Notes under the pieces: model-generated
Told to the model about the DNA's origin: nothing
Database searches by the model: none
Seen by the model: only the letters and a program-made list of their open reading frames with translations
Shown here: one piece after another, positions 32,312 through 45,592 of the stretch
Numbering within the stretch: the stretch's first letter is position 1
Layout: every line of letters begins with the position of its first letter
Origin: Rhizomucor pusillus
Taxonomy: Eukaryota > Mucoromycota > Mucoromycetes > Mucorales > Lichtheimiaceae
Assembly (NCBI GenBank): GCA_900175165.2
Contig: FWWN02000613.1
Coordinates: forward strand, 1 to 64,000
DNA: 64,000 nucleotides
Direction of reading: 5' to 3'
Program-made: the position numbers and the translations under genes

Positions 32312-35182
32312 TCGCAAACCGTCTAGATAATCCAGGTTTGTGTATTTTAATCGCCTGGCCTTCGTAAACCTCCATTTTTTAGCGAGTTTTTGCATCCGTT
32401 TCGATTCTGCAAGCACAATGATGATGAGGGCAACTCGTACAAGCAGTCAGGTCGGGATATCCAACTCTAAAAGGGCACTATGTATCTGATATTCAGAGAT
32501 CGTCCCCAGTCGCTTGGATATCCTCTTCAGATGTGCTACTTGACTCGAAAGAGTTCCTATGGAAATATCAATCTAATGGCATCAGTTATCATGGGTGATT
32601 ACATCCCGTTAACAGTCACCAACGTTTGTATATCTTTCTGTAAAATCAATTTGCCGTTTTGACAGCTCCAGTGTTTACTGCAGAAAATTCTGCAACGAAC
32701 CGAGCTTCTCAAATATAAACAAGATCAAAAGGTGACAAATTGCCGAAAAGCGATACAAGAGTGAGGAGCAAATGGAAAAGAGAAAAATTGGAATACGGAA
32801 TGTTGAGCGAAGAACAGTACGGCGTAGCCGGCAATCTACATCTTTAAAGGGATATTCTCCTGCGGGCTACGTCCATGCCAAGGTTTTGCTCAAGTTCTCG
32901 ATGATCAATTGTGTACGCCTGCTGCATTCTTTGAACTGTTCTTCTCAGAGCGTGGTCCGCCTTCCTTACCTTTGGCTTTCAAAGCGACAAACGTGCCACG
33001 TGGTTCGTATTTGAAGCGAGTGAAGAATCAAGCAAAGCTGCTACAGCCTATTTTTCTGCCTAAGCGCATACATGGATACATCCACACTTTCGCAAAATAA
33101 AATGATCGTACACACGCGAAGCGCTGCTCTCAACCTTTTAGAACGACTGTGTAACATCGAGTACCAAAGGATGTTTTGACAGCAAAAGCGAAATTCACTC
33201 GGTACAGCCTCGAGGCCTCGATAGCTCGTCCTCCAGAGTGGTTTGCAAAATCCAGCCGATCCTGTCAAACCTACAGATTCGATACTGTGTGCAGGATTAT
33301 CAAATCCACCAGAGCAAGCATCAGCAGATGCTTTGACCAGAGCTGACAGAAAGAAGAGTATCGTACTTTTGCTTGCCAGTGTTGATACCTATATCGCTGC
33401 TGCCGTCTATGGCTCGACGGCTTGCCTGCCCTTCACGCAGCTGCGCTTTCACGGTGCTCTTTCGTCCAGCAGCCTGCTTGAGCCGCATCTTGTGCTTCTT
33501 TCCTTATTCTCTTCAGTTGCCACCACAGCAGCTCTTCCACGCAGGTTCCTTTACACAAAGTGTCACCTCATGGAGACCCTTGGCCGCTCGGCCGTATCTT
33601 CTTAGGTTCACAGGCACTCAAAGAGAGAGGAACGACGTGCCAAATGTTCAACGTTTTTTTCAACTTTTGCTCTTTGCCATGAAAACTGGCAGTGCGTACA
33701 GATGCATGTCTCCAACCTGTAGCATTGATTTGTGGAGCGACTCTTGGCAGATATTGTGATTTCAAACATTTTGAAACATTTACGTCCATGGAGACATTTC
33801 GCTCCGGAGGGTGCAAAAGTACTTTTTCTCCAGAGAAGTGCACGGTGCATGGGAAGAGAGGGGATTCAAAGTCAGACTGATCTTCCTGACAAAAGGGACG
33901 GGAAGCGAACCTTTGAAAGCTAGTCACTCTCCAAAAAGCTATAAATACCCCCTCTTTTTTCCTGCCTTTTTCCCTTTTTCCACAGCAAGGCAAAAGCGGT
34001 AGTCCCCCCACATGGACGGCAAGGACGGATCAAGGCACGGAAATTGAGTGGAGTGGTCGGACGGCACCCAAGGTACACACGTAGTCATGCTAACATTTCT
34101 GTAGGTCCAGGGGACGCGTTCACCCGTATGCAGCGACCTCGCATCTAGCTTTTCATCCGCTTTTCAAGACGGGCCACGATGATGCGACCAGTAGACGGGT
34201 GGGCGTGGGGACTGACTAGTGCCGCCTCCTCGCGGTGGTCCCTGGATATATCGTTGGTTTCTTGTCGACGTGAACCAAACGGCACTACTTCTTTAGCGTA
34301 GAAATCTTCTGTCTTTTAATAAACATTGCCTTTGACTTTAATCTTTTCATCTTCTTGTCTCCTTTTACAATAACGAATAAAGATAACTCTTGTAAAAAGT
34401 ACCCTTCGTCTGCTTTGCTCGTCTTGTCTTGCATGCATGGTACGAGTGTTGTGTGCTTCGAGAGTGTCTGTTTACGTGGATTGGTAGCAAGATTGCTTCC
34501 ATGCAATCTCCGTTGAACGTGTGATCGCAATGCACAATGCTCGTTAGCTTTCACGCGTTCTTTCCTTCAGTTCCCGTATTCAAAGTATTGCAAGTAACGT
34601 TTGATGCGTCGAGTCCATCAAAAATGTTACTCTGGCAGTCTAGATCGACCTTTGCCTTTTGGGTCATTCAACAGTGAATGGATCGTCTGTTGCGAGCCAG
34701 CAGGCTTCTTTGCAATGTTTTGTGCAAGAAGTTGCAGTCATGGCGTTTCTTGACTATTGCCAGCATAGGCCTTTGTAGCTATTTCTTGACTTGGATTTCT
34801 TACATCGCCTGCTACTGTCAAAATCATTTATTTGGAGGGGGTGCACTTTCACGTGCCTCCCAAAAAAACTTTCTTTCCTCTCTTTCCCAGCCCTCAAACA
34901 TTTACTTTTCGATCATACTTTTGTAATCGACTCATGCTTCAAGGATTCCGTACGTACTCGCCGCATCTTTGTACGATGATCATGCATTGACTTTTCAGCA
35001 GATCAACGTGCACGGACATCAACAAGGCCACGTCAGTTCAAACGCCGCTGCGTCGATCGATCAGCGATTCTGTTAAAGACAAAAGAAAAGTGTATTACCA
35101 AATTGATATATGTATGTACAACAAAAAGTGATGGACAGTATATAGGATACAAAAAGATATATAAAGTAAATAGATGATGCTA

Positions 35183-38100
35183 CTACTGAGATGGTTTCTG
35201 ACGTTCTTGAAGTTGGAATATTAAAGGGGAGAAAGGTCGTTTCGGGTTGTCCATGACACCAAAAATTACGCGTTTCTCAGCCTTGTGCCCATTGTTGAGG
35301 CACTGTATGCGAGAACCACGAATGATTTGCACTAGTTGGCCCTGCCGACGCATCGTCAACTATTCCCGTACCGTTTATTGAGGTTACTACAGCTACTTAC
35401 CGTAATTACATCGCGTACTTCGATGAAGGATGGTTCAAAGGCAACGGCGTAGGGATAGCAAAACGCAAAGGCTTCCGGAGATCCTTCCCATTCAATCAGA
35501 AAGTTTGGATACGATCGATTTCCTTTACGGTCAATGTAGAATGCGTATTCTGTTTTTCGAAGAGTTTAGAGTCCCCATCCGGAAAAATATCTGCGCAAAT
35601 GTCACTATACGATACCATCGTAGCACACCAGATAATCTTCCAGCGGTGTTCTGAACACCGAAATGTGTTTGACAGGTGGGCGTAAATTTAGTCTTGATTC
35701 GTCCTTCTCACGCTCTGTTACAAAACTCAAACGTTTATCGTGCGGGTTCAGCATCTCTAATATACATGGAATTATGAATACATCGGAGCTCGTTTCTAAA
35801 AGCCAGGTGGCACTTACGCTGCGGTTTATCCGTACGCATATCTACCATGATGATTCCGCGCGGGCAAGTGATACGAAGCTGGGTTGCAGTCAGTTCAAGC
35901 GCCCAAGCTTCGCTGGGTATGTAGCAATCCTTGAACCTCTTGAGGTGGGTGCCAGAGGAAGAGGAGGAAGAGGATGAAGAAGGCATACGGACTAACTTGT
36001 TGAAAATATTCTTGTTGCGGGATTCTTGCGGTCGCGATGGTTCGTACATGGTAATGGTCGAGTTCAAGGCGCTGACACGGGGAACACAGACCAGCGTGCG
36101 TTCCAAGCTGGTGCCAACGTGGAAATAGGGCACGTTCGATTGCACTTTGCGCCCGGGTTCCTGGTCCTCGGGTTTGTTGTTCAATACAACAAGGTCGTAC
36201 TCCCAGAGCACTCTGTCCGCGAGAACCAAAAGCAACTGCGACTGTTCAAGCACATGCACTTGGGTCGTTTTCGGTAGAGAAAGTACTTTGACGGGTTTGC
36301 TGGAAGGACCAGTGTGTCCAACATACACACCATTCTCCGTAGCCAGGACATATTGTTGACCTCCGTCTGATAATAACGATGAATAACTTTTCTTTACACC
36401 CTCCTTGTCTTATAAAAACTTACTAAAGGTAACAATATGATGGACCTTGGCATTTCGCATCGGTATTCCTTCCTGAATAGCAGAAACGACATCAAAGACA
36501 GGCTGCCGCTGACTTCGTATTGATTGCTGCTTTTTTGCATATTCCAGCAAGGTTTTGGAGATGGCGGCTGCTGAAGCATACAAGGTGAACGTGCCGTAAC
36601 CTCTTCTTCCTAAATGCCGAATGCTTATAGGATGCACTGGGCGTTTCTCGTTCTCCAAATTGGCTACGACTTCTCGTCTTGAACTATCTATCGAATGCCG
36701 CGCTGTTGTCAGACTCGTAGATGTGCTCAGATTCGGTAAAAGGGAATTTGAGCGTCTGGGAGCATTAGGAATCCATACTTCCAAGAGCTCCAGAGGCACG
36801 GGCTACAGTTTGTTTTCTTAATGCTTAAAAAGGATCCTGCTGCAAATGCACCCAAGCAGACTTACCCTCCTCTGCACAATACATCGCTCAATCCCATTAA
36901 TCAGCTTCATTTTGGTAACGAGCAAGCAATGATCCAGAAGGATAACATTGTACTCGGTAGAATCCTTGTTCGGCGTCTTTCTTAATTTTAACTGTTTTAT
37001 GATGGATCGGTTCTCATCCAGGAGCTCCAAATCCTAATAACAATAACGTCAGAGAAATGTCAACAGGTAGTAAATATTCTAGCTGAACTTGCCGTTTCAT
37101 CACTCTTGTGCTTAAATTGAATCTTCTGATAAAGCCGTTCCAGATCAAACCGATTCTTGGCTTTGCCGTTTTCCTCATTGACCCGTGCAAGAAAGCTCCT
37201 CAGCATATTACTTGCTTTCGGAATATACGTGGAATCCATGTTGGTTTCTTCAGTGTATTTAAGAATATTGTCGAGGAACAGCGTGTACCGTCCCAAGCGT
37301 GTCGTTGGCTTGCTTAGGTAACCATCCAACTCGAGTCTGTACGACAAAGGATGTTGCTCGGTTTGCTATATTGTTAACGGAACTCGGTAAACATTTCGTT
37401 GTCAACACGTTTGCTTTCCAAAGGCGCACGATATTTACCTGGGCAAACGATGCAAAGCTCGGATTATACATGCGCTCGTTGTCCAGAACAAATTTGGCTT
37501 CATGCTGTCTCGCACCATATTGCAAGTACGGCTCGATATCCATCAGAAAATCGAGGATAATGTCGCCAATGTGAAGCACAACAGGGTTCTCCTTTTGCCG
37601 CGTTTCCAAAGCCGCCAGGAACCTAGCATTAACTGCATGCAGTTCCATGATGTTGCAAAAAACCGCATGTATGAACTGCTCACGTCGCTCAGCCGGAATA
37701 ATATTCTGCTTCCTCAAAGGCTGGATCCACATCTATATAAAATAAGTTAAAGTTAGCGGTGCAGCAATAATGCGTAAGTGCTTTGCATATGTACTTGCCA
37801 AGTTGACATAATTTAAATCCTTTACGTAGTTGGCCTCGGTGTAAATCAGTTCAAAGATGATTTCCTGCCGTTTGCGTTCGGTAGCGCTCACTGACTCGAC
37901 AGTAGATCGTGGGACAACGGTAGACCACAGCGGCTGTGCTTGTTGCCGTAGATAGACATGCGTCATTCTACGTGCTAAGCTTGTGTTTTTTCGAAGGTTC
38001 AAGCTCTAGAGTATTAAAATTGTTAAACAAACGTAACGTTTCCTTTGGTTTTCCACGATTGACAGCCGTTACCCGTTTTGGACACGAAAAGCTGTAGCAT

Positions 38101-39092
38101 GGTTTCTTGCCAATGCATGTCGGCACGTAGCAGCGCGTAAGTTCTGTAAATATGCCTCTGGGCCGTACGACGTGGCTGTTTTGTCTGGCAAGATTAGCGG
38201 GCCGTTCGTGATCCATTGCGGCAATAGCTGCGGCGGCTGCGCCATACAAGATGGATATCGACGACGCATCATCGTTGTCATCCTGAAAGCTGCTGCTGCC
38301 GCTCGCGGTCGTGCCAGCCGACGCGATCAAGCTGCTGCTATCGTCGCTGTAGTAATCGTTGTCGTCTTGGAAGCTGTATAGCTCCAATCTCGAGTCTATC
38401 AATCGGTTTTCGTAGCTGACGTCGTGGAAAACTTTGAGAGTTCCAAGCGCTCTTCCTAGTCGCAGTGCAACGTCGCGTGCTCGTACGTCTCCAACGATAT
38501 CTGTCAAGACATCCTAAAAAGTTTGTTTTGTTGGCATTATGCACATAAGCCCGAAGTTTTAACGTGAATCCATACCACAGCCTCTCGTCCGTCAAAGACG
38601 CCCTGATACTCGATCCCGTTCTTGATACGATCTCCAAGCACTATCCGCCGCCGGAACTCCATGTTCACTTCTGATAAAAGGGCTGGATACAAGTCTCGAT
38701 CCCTGATAGTCGTATTATCGCTCGCTGCAGTGCTGCTGCAAGTGCTCGTCGAAGCCGGTCCTAAGAGACAGATGCATTAAAGACTCGGGAGCCTATTTCC
38801 TTTTCCACCAGGCCGAACGCGCTCCTTGCTTACTTTTCAAAGTATCTTTGCGATCGCTGTTGTCCCTGTCATCCTTTTTCAGCGAGTGCTCTCGACTCGG
38901 CACAGAGGGTACGGGATTAGGCTGGTTTGTTGTTTCTAATATCCTTTGTTGTCGTGTCTCAAGTCGTCTGTTGCTCCATCGTCGTTTGAGATCTCGAGGG
39001 AATGGCAAATTGTAAGTTGTACGTTGAGCAGGAGGAGGATTGTGGCGAGCGTTCGGCGGCGCCCACGACTGACGTACACCGCTGCTCGTCAT
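35183..39092 (-). CDS. Rho1 guanine-nucleotide exchange factor (Rom2/Rgf type: DEP-DH-PH-CNH)
   Basis: The start MTSSGVRQSWAPPNAR opens a disordered N-terminus. A DEP domain follows (YQGVFDGREAVVDVL, ARDVALRLGRALGTLKVFHD, VSYENRLIDS). The DH domain has ERKRQEIIFELIYTEANYVK, then MWIQPLRKQNIIPAERR, DFLMDIEPYLQYGARQHEAK and LDGYLSKPTTRLGRYTLFLD, the last being the conserved P..R...Y helix. The PH region holds YNVILLDHCLLVTKMK. The CNH domain runs from QQYVLATENGVYVGHTG to IRGSRIQCLNN and ends LQERQKPSQ. This architecture is specific to fungal Rom1/Rom2/Rgf exchange factors that load Rho1 with GTP for cell-wall integrity signalling and glucan synthesis. About ten short introns interrupt the gene. 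All four domains appear intact. Confidence 0.93.
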
Positions 39093-39246
39093 GAAGAACG
39101 CAGTGAGGAGAAAGAATAGTACTTGAGAGCGGCAAAGCGTCCAAGTGCAAAAGAGAGGTTATGCAGGTAATATATTTATTGTTATTATTGTATTATTCGG
39201 GGGAACAACCAAGAAAGGTATTCAAAATCTTTGCGTTCATATTAGA

Positions 39247-42200
39247 TTAAGAATCCGTGTGTTCGTCGCCGTATTCTTTGAGTAACCGATCCACTTCTTC
39301 CAGAACATCACCGTCCTCATCATCTTCTTCATCTTCCTCATCTTCTTCTTCATCCTCTTCTTTGTCTGATTCTTCTACTGATGGTTTCTCTTCTTGCTTC
39401 TGTTTTTCATCGATAACTGTAGGAGCCTTGTCATCTTCGCTGTCATTCGAACTTGACTTTTCATCATCCTTGGAGGTGATGACTACAGACTCTTCTGCAA
39501 GCGGATCTTCTTTGCGGATTGTCGGTGTAGTTGATGTGGAAGGAGCACTGCTGATAACAGAAGGCACGGCAGATGCCTTGGACGGTGTAGGCGAGAGTGG
39601 CTGTTTGGGCTTGCTGTTTGCAAACTTGACGCCCGACGCAAACAGACTATCAAAGATCTCACGACCGAGGCTGCGTTGTCTCTCGACTGGCTTTTCCGTC
39701 AGTCTGAATGATTCAGCAAATCCATGGTCAAAGAAGCCTCCAAGGATGTCATCGGCTAGCACCAGCACTCTGAACGTGTGAAAGCGCAGCAGCAATTAGC
39801 ATTGGCATGCAGATTACCCGAAGCAATTGGATTCGTGTTACCTAAGTGACGCCATGGATAGATACTTCTTGTCAGGCTCGCCTTCTTTACTTTCCATGTA
39901 CTCGAATGCATTCCTGAGGAAAGACGATACAGAGTTTAGGTGTTCTTCGTCGTTCTCTTTGCGGAAAAACCATAAAAGCGATTCTGAAAATTGTACGAGT
40001 TCGTCGTTGCTGAGATAATTGTCCTTGTCGGCGTCATGCAGTTCAAAAAAGAGTGTAATCTGTGTGTTGTGATCGCCTTTGATAATTGAACCTAGCCCGG
40101 TGATTGCATCCTACAGTGGATCTTAGTAACTGTGTAACATGCACAAAGCAGTGTCAAAAACGGACCTGCAACGATATGCTTCCTTGGTGAGCGGCATCGA
40201 ACTTGTTGAAGAGACGTCCTTTAAAGATCTTGCCGACTTTGTCCTGATCTGCTACTGCCGCTGCTTGATCATCTGCGGTGTTCTTGGCCCAGTCTGCAAG
40301 GGAGCCCAAAAAGGTTTCAAAGGCATCGTAATCCATTCTATCGCCCCCTTTTTGCTTCTGGCGATAGTACAGCACATTGTAGAACTTGTCGTAAATGACA
40401 CCCATCTCTTCCTTGTCCAACCCGGCTGTATCGTCCAGATTGCGGATAGCAGAGCGCTTAGCAAAGGACTCGATACCTGCGACGACCTTCAGCTGATGCG
40501 TCTGGCGCAGTTCACGTATCTTGTCGCCCGTTATACTGCTAAATTCACGATAAGCTACCAGTAGCAGCTCATTGAATTTCTGAGTGCGTATATATTAGCA
40601 ACGTGCTTGCATCAGTGCTTCTTTTACAAACAAGGAAGGCTACGTCGCACACAACACACACTCACCGTCAATGTTCGGGCCTTGACATTTTCTGAATCTG
40701 GATAGAGCAGCTCATGCAATGAGTTGAAATATTTCTTGAGCACGTTCATGAATGCGCCGTCGTCCCCTGTTTTCAACAGCGCATCTCCGTTTATCTTTAG
40801 GATTGCTGCTCCCGTTCATGTTAGCACGTGATCCTTCCTGACGTTGCATTTTGTACATACCCAATCTAAACGGTGCCAAAACGTTAGTCATTTCAATGCG
40901 GGAAATCCAAGTACACACAATCTTACCCTAGCTGGAACAGAATCTTGGGCCCATCCATGAAAAAGCAATCGAGCACTCTAAATGCATACAAAAGCGGCAT
41001 GGAGTTTATGTAAAGGCTCAAAAACCAGGGCAAGCATGCGACGGAGAGCTGGATATCCTTCTTTTTAAAGTGGTTGTAGAGAATCGGCATTGTCTTTTCC
41101 AGTAAGTGTTCAAAAATTATCTGATCAAGCAGAGCGCCGTACATGGATGTGCTGTAGTATCCAGGCAGCATGTCATCACACAAGACGCTGAGGGTATAAA
41201 AGGCTTGCTCTTCGCTCATATATCTGCATGGAAAAGAAAAAATAAGTAAAAAAAGAAAAGGACCTGACAAACTCGCAACATTTACATGAGCAGAGCAGAT
41301 GTGACAATGTTCATTGCCTGGCAATATCCAAGCTCGGGATCCTTCCAGGAATATGCACTTAATACACGTCGCAGGCTATCGATTCCCTGGGGTGTCTGAT
41401 ACGCCGAGTACTCTGGAAGCGATCTATTCAGGTCCTTTTCGATTTCTTCCAAGCTCAACGAGCTCTTGTTTTTGTTCTCTTCAAGGATGCGTTCATACAA
41501 GCCTTGATTCATAAACCGTTGGTATATTGATCCCGAGCATGTCTCCCAAATTTCACCGCGCAATCTATTCGGCAAGCCTACACGCACAAGACGCGCAAAG
41601 TAGGGTGTTTTTACAATGGTAAGATTGCGTCCGTGCTCTGCAGTGATAGGTCAGTCATTTTTCGCTTCAGTTGGTATCGCAGGGAAACGTACCGTGGAAA
41701 TACTTTTTCCACAACTTCATTTTGCTTCTATCTTTGAGCTTTTTCGGATCGCCTGGGAATCCAAATGTAAGGCCTAGTCCACCGGGTGCCTTATCGATCT
41801 CGTCGTTGGTTTTATCAGCAAGCATCAATTCGGACGGGCACGTTTCCAAAAAGCGCTTCAGCATCTTCATATTCTTTATCTGTTTCCGTAGCTGAGTAGT
41901 CATGCTGCTCGAAAACTCTTCGCATTGCTTTTTCGCGCTAGATATATTTCGAGTTAAGCGACAAAACATCGTGCTACTTGAGATTTTTGGTCTTACGCTT
42001 CGAGACGAAAATGCGACTGAGCTTGGTGCCAATTGACGATTTTGATGGAGAATGTGGGTGTTTTCTCGTTCAAACGTTCAACCCGTCTGATCGTATACAG
42101 CGGCATGACAATGTCGTATAACTGTCCCTTGTCGGCTGAGCTAAACGTCAAAAATGCTTCGGACAGGAACAAGTTGCCGTGATACGTGGATACTTTTTTG

Positions 42201-43608
42201 CCGTCTTGTTCTTCCACAATGTGCACTGCATTGATGGATAGTACAAGTCTCTCAGTAGCAGGCAGTCGAAATTTCGTTCTGAACCGCTTGTCGCGTTTCT
42301 GAGCCGCAAGGTCCAGCTTTAACGGCTGCATAAATTTACGAATCTCTGACGTGGGCATCGCAGCCATCTTTGTCGCTGATGTGTCTTTCTCGCTGACTGC
42401 GTCGATGTCGCTTTCGCTAATATCTATTGAAATCTCTCCTCCTGGCGACTGCTCCAACGCCGTGCTTTTCAAAACTCGTTGCATAGCGAGACCGGTCAGC
42501 TGAACGAGAATATCGTAAACCTTTTTCCTCGTGTGGTGAGCATATCAGCGATCATGTGAACTCGATCTGTTACCTACAGCATCACGCTTGAACAGATTCG
42601 AAAAGAAGTGCTTTTGGTGATAATGGATGGTTAATATCACTGTATTTTAACATTTCGCAATAAGGCTTTTACCTCTGTCTTGTCCTTCATGACCAGCTTG
42701 ATAGCATCAGGAAATACACCTCGCTTTGATCGCTCTTTCCTGATATCCTGCACATCCTTCAGTTCAACGAGCAGTTTCGTCTCATATCCAAGCAGGTACG
42801 AATAAAATGCGACGTAGTTTTCGCTGATATACAACCATCCTTGGCTGGTCAGCTTATTCGTGTAATAAGCGCAAGAATAATCTTACAACCAGAAGGGAGT
42901 GCGTGAGAATATTGTACTCTACATCGTCATCATGCGTATCTTACAATTTACTAAACGTTCGGTAGCAGGCACTTTAAATGTCTGTCGAAAGCTTCTGGAG
43001 GCGTTGCGAACCTTTTCGTCCGTTGATATCTCGTCCGTTCCAGCGTCTACAGTTGATCTTTTAATTGCTGCGATGTTTGCGATAAGCAGAGAAAAACGTT
43101 GCTCGTATACCTCTTCGTGTGACAATCGAGTTGATTTTGGTGAGTATAAAGGCTTCCTTTTCACTATCGTCGAGCACATCCAAAGGATCACGTAGGTTTG
43201 CTATATATCCAAATGTTAGAGTTTGCATAATATTGTGTAGTGAAAGCAAACTTCTTACCTTGGATCCAGCGCCAGGCACCGTCAGCCTGCTTGTCTGTTT
43301 CGGCCACTGCAATCTGCAAACAGGCACCTGTGGGTTTCCTGTACAGCAGCCGGTAAGGCGCTTGCTTGGTATCAAGACTGCACTGTCGTTAGTCGTCATC
43401 TAGGCGGCAGACCGGTACATTTCAGCTCTTACACATTTTGCACTGTTCCAAGGAAGCTCCTCACAAAAGCATTCTTGCGCGTTTTTGTCCGCTGCAGCAG
43501 GAAATGCTCGTTCGATTCCAAAGTCTCCCAGAATGGACTCAGAGACGTATCGACAACTGTCGGTAAGGTGAAGACACTGAATGCGGGATCAATGCTCTGC
43601 GTTGTCAT
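39247..43608 (-). CDS. Rab GTPase-activating protein, GRAM-TBC-EF hand (Gyp2/Mdr1, TBC1D9-like)
   Basis: The start [16 protein letters not shown] at 43608. The first GRAM domain has [16 protein letters not shown] and [18 protein letters not shown]; the second has [17 protein letters not shown] and [16 protein letters not shown]. The TBC domain follows: [17 protein letters not shown], the arginine-finger motif [12 protein letters not shown], the glutamine-finger motif [15 protein letters not shown], then [16 protein letters not shown] and [17 protein letters not shown]. An EF-hand-like loop [16 protein letters not shown] lies after it, and the C-terminus is acidic with long Glu/Asp runs. Both catalytic fingers (Arg, Gln) are present, so GAP activity toward a Rab is expected; yeast Gyp2/Mdr1 acts on Ypt6 and others. 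The gene has many short introns and a clear end at 39247. It lies 154 bases downstream of the RhoGEF start. Confidence 0.93.
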
Positions 43609-43737
43609 GGCGCATCATCCGAGAACAAAAAGGGCAAACAAGTATGGAAAGTCAAGAAGGAGAAGAAATGAAACTCCCAAAAATTTCGACCGCATGAAAT
43701 TTTTAATGAAGAATGTTTGTAAAGAAGTAACACTACT

Positions 43738-44679
43738 TTACTGTTCAGAAGCAGCAATCTTCTTTGCTTCGGCACGCTCCCGACGGCGCTCACGGAGAGC
43801 CTTGTTCTTGGCACGGAGAACTTCAGCTTGCTCGCTGAGGGTCTTAGCTCTCTGCTTCTCAGCCTTGGCCTTGTGGATGTATTCCATCAAAACACGCTTG
43901 TTCTTGAAGCCGTTACCCTTGGCCTTCAAGTAGAGGGTGTGGTACAAGTGCTTGTCGATCTTGCCAGCTTCACGGTACTTGCGGAGCAAGCGACGAAGGA
44001 CACGCATGCGGCGCATCCAGAGGACCTGGGTGGACATACGGGCGTTGGCAGTACCCTTTCTCTTACCGAGACCCATGTGGCGGCCAAGACGCTTGGCAGC
44101 GTTGCGCTCACGGACACGGAAGCGGGAGTGACTGATCTCGGGCTTGCGGATGATCAGACCGTCCTTAACAAGCTTGCGGATGTTGGCACCTGGTAATTAT
44201 CGATATATGTAAATCACTTGGATTATCTCGAGATCGCATCGTATCGCAATACTCACGGGAGTTGGCGTTGGAGATTTCGTTGACTTCGTTGGGATCGAGC
44301 CAGACCTTACGCTTGCCGCAGTTGAGGACGGAAGCAGCCAGACGTTTTTGGGTGCGCAAGTTGACCCTACATTTGCAAAACAAATCTTGATGAGCAAATC
44401 TCTTCTTCTTCCTCCATTGTTCCAGCAAAAACGGCTCTCCCATATCCCTTTTGTTTCCTCTTGTCTCTTTTTTAGCACAACCGGCTGCATTCACACCCAG
44501 TGGCATCTCTCCCCGACATGTTGCGTTGCGCACATTGTTGCCCTGCAGTGACCTCCAGTTGTATCGACAATGGAGGGTTCAACAGACGGCAATTTTGTAC
44601 GATGCAAACTGAAAGTTTGTTTGTCTTCCAACTGAACAGGTCCTCCCAGTGCTGCTAAACCTCTTGATGTTACTCACAT
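43738..44679 (-). CDS. rpl19: 60S ribosomal protein L19 (eL19)
   Basis: The translation [72 protein letters not shown] and [20 protein letters not shown] follows eukaryotic eL19 residue for residue over most of its length. It ends in the usual long basic helix ([19 protein letters not shown]). Three coding exons are seen. Exon 1 contributes only the bases AT of the start codon (44679-44678). A 311-base first intron follows (donor GTGAGT), and exon 2 begins at 44366 with the G of ATG. The second intron separates NS from RANIR. It is an essential component of the large ribosomal subunit. I found no snoRNA box pair in the long first intron by eye. Confidence 0.97.
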
Positions 44680-45592
44680 GGCGTGACGAGTGCTTGGTTG
44701 CGAAAAAAGAGGTGGAATATTAATCGGGCCACACGAACATAAAAGTTTTCCGCCTTTAAGCCACACCTTTGCTCGCCATTGCAGCTGCGCACTGCGCAAT
44801 ATACTGCGGTTATTCCAGACACTTAAGATATTCCTCCTTAGATCCTTTTATTCCATCAACCGTTATTGAATAAATTGATAAAGCGTAAATACGATAAACT
44901 CTCAAACTATCTGGGCATGTAGGCGCCATGCCTGTTACTTTGACGTCCCTTTACGTTTTAACATTCGTGAACCAGGTTTCAGTAGAGACGAACGTTTTGT
45001 CACGAGACATGTGGATGGTCAGCTCACTTGTCGCACCTATTTGGATATTACATTGCAACTTTGCAATATTACCGAGCTAGCTCCGTATGCTCCCACCATA
45101 GTCCACGGCTATATTGCTATGCGCGCAAGTATCATTGCGCATGTCTTAAACTTTTAATATCTTTGCACATGTCAATACTTTAGAATGTACATATGTAACC
45201 CCTACTCACGAGTGATCTCCTAACAAATGACACAGACACAGCCAGAAAAAGAAAAAAGTTTGGTAAAGAGAGGAAAACAAGGGGTTTGTTTGCGTTCAAG
45301 CACACGCAGCGTTCTATGAAGCATAAAGATGAATATTAATGCGATAATAGTCGTGCTATAAAAGTTAGGCACTCTAGAGTTAGAGTAATCCGTTCAATTA
45401 AGCATATAATGTCACCAAGTTCTAGTTCGCTGTCCAACTTATTGTGATGTCCAAGGTTGGATAAGTGGCGGGGCGGTGTTTTCACACCGTTACATTCGAC
45501 ACAATGCATGAGGCTCCACTGTCGGAACTCTTTTCCTCCACGAAAGAACTTGCTTCTGGGCATAGTTGCTTGCTTGCAACTCTAGAGACCAT
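44680..45592. promoter_or_regulatory. divergent intergenic region, eL19 / FHA protein
   Basis: About 0.9 kb between divergent starts. The eL19 side has a pyrimidine-rich leader (CCACCTCTTTTTTCGC on the minus strand). No other gene is seen. Confidence 0.4.

Larger units (their letters stand above)
31399..35182. other. 3.8 kb gene-poor region with decayed repeats
   Basis: No complete gene is recognised. There are several medium ORFs on the minus strand (for example near 32081-32416 and 33568-34011) without conserved domains. A short tandem repeat lies at 32280, and there is a possible TnpB/Fanzor-like tail near 31.75 kb. The composition and scattered half-frames look like old transposon sequence. 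Confidence 0.4.

Noticed and set aside
33568..34011. 147-codon minus-strand ORF with a few Cys/His residues
   Set aside because: No recognisable zinc-finger or transposase pattern; left as part of the repeat-like block.
39257..39781. Long plus-strand Ser-rich ORF
   Set aside because: It is the antisense shadow of the acidic (Glu/Asp-rich) C-terminus of the TBC protein.
43828..44196. Plus-strand ORF rich in Leu/Val/Thr opposite eL19
   Set aside because: Antisense of a highly conserved ribosomal protein exon with strong codon bias; no independent support.
44367..44677. Intronic snoRNA in the long first intron of eL19
   Set aside because: No paired C box (RTGATGA) and D box (CTGA) were found by eye on the transcribed strand.
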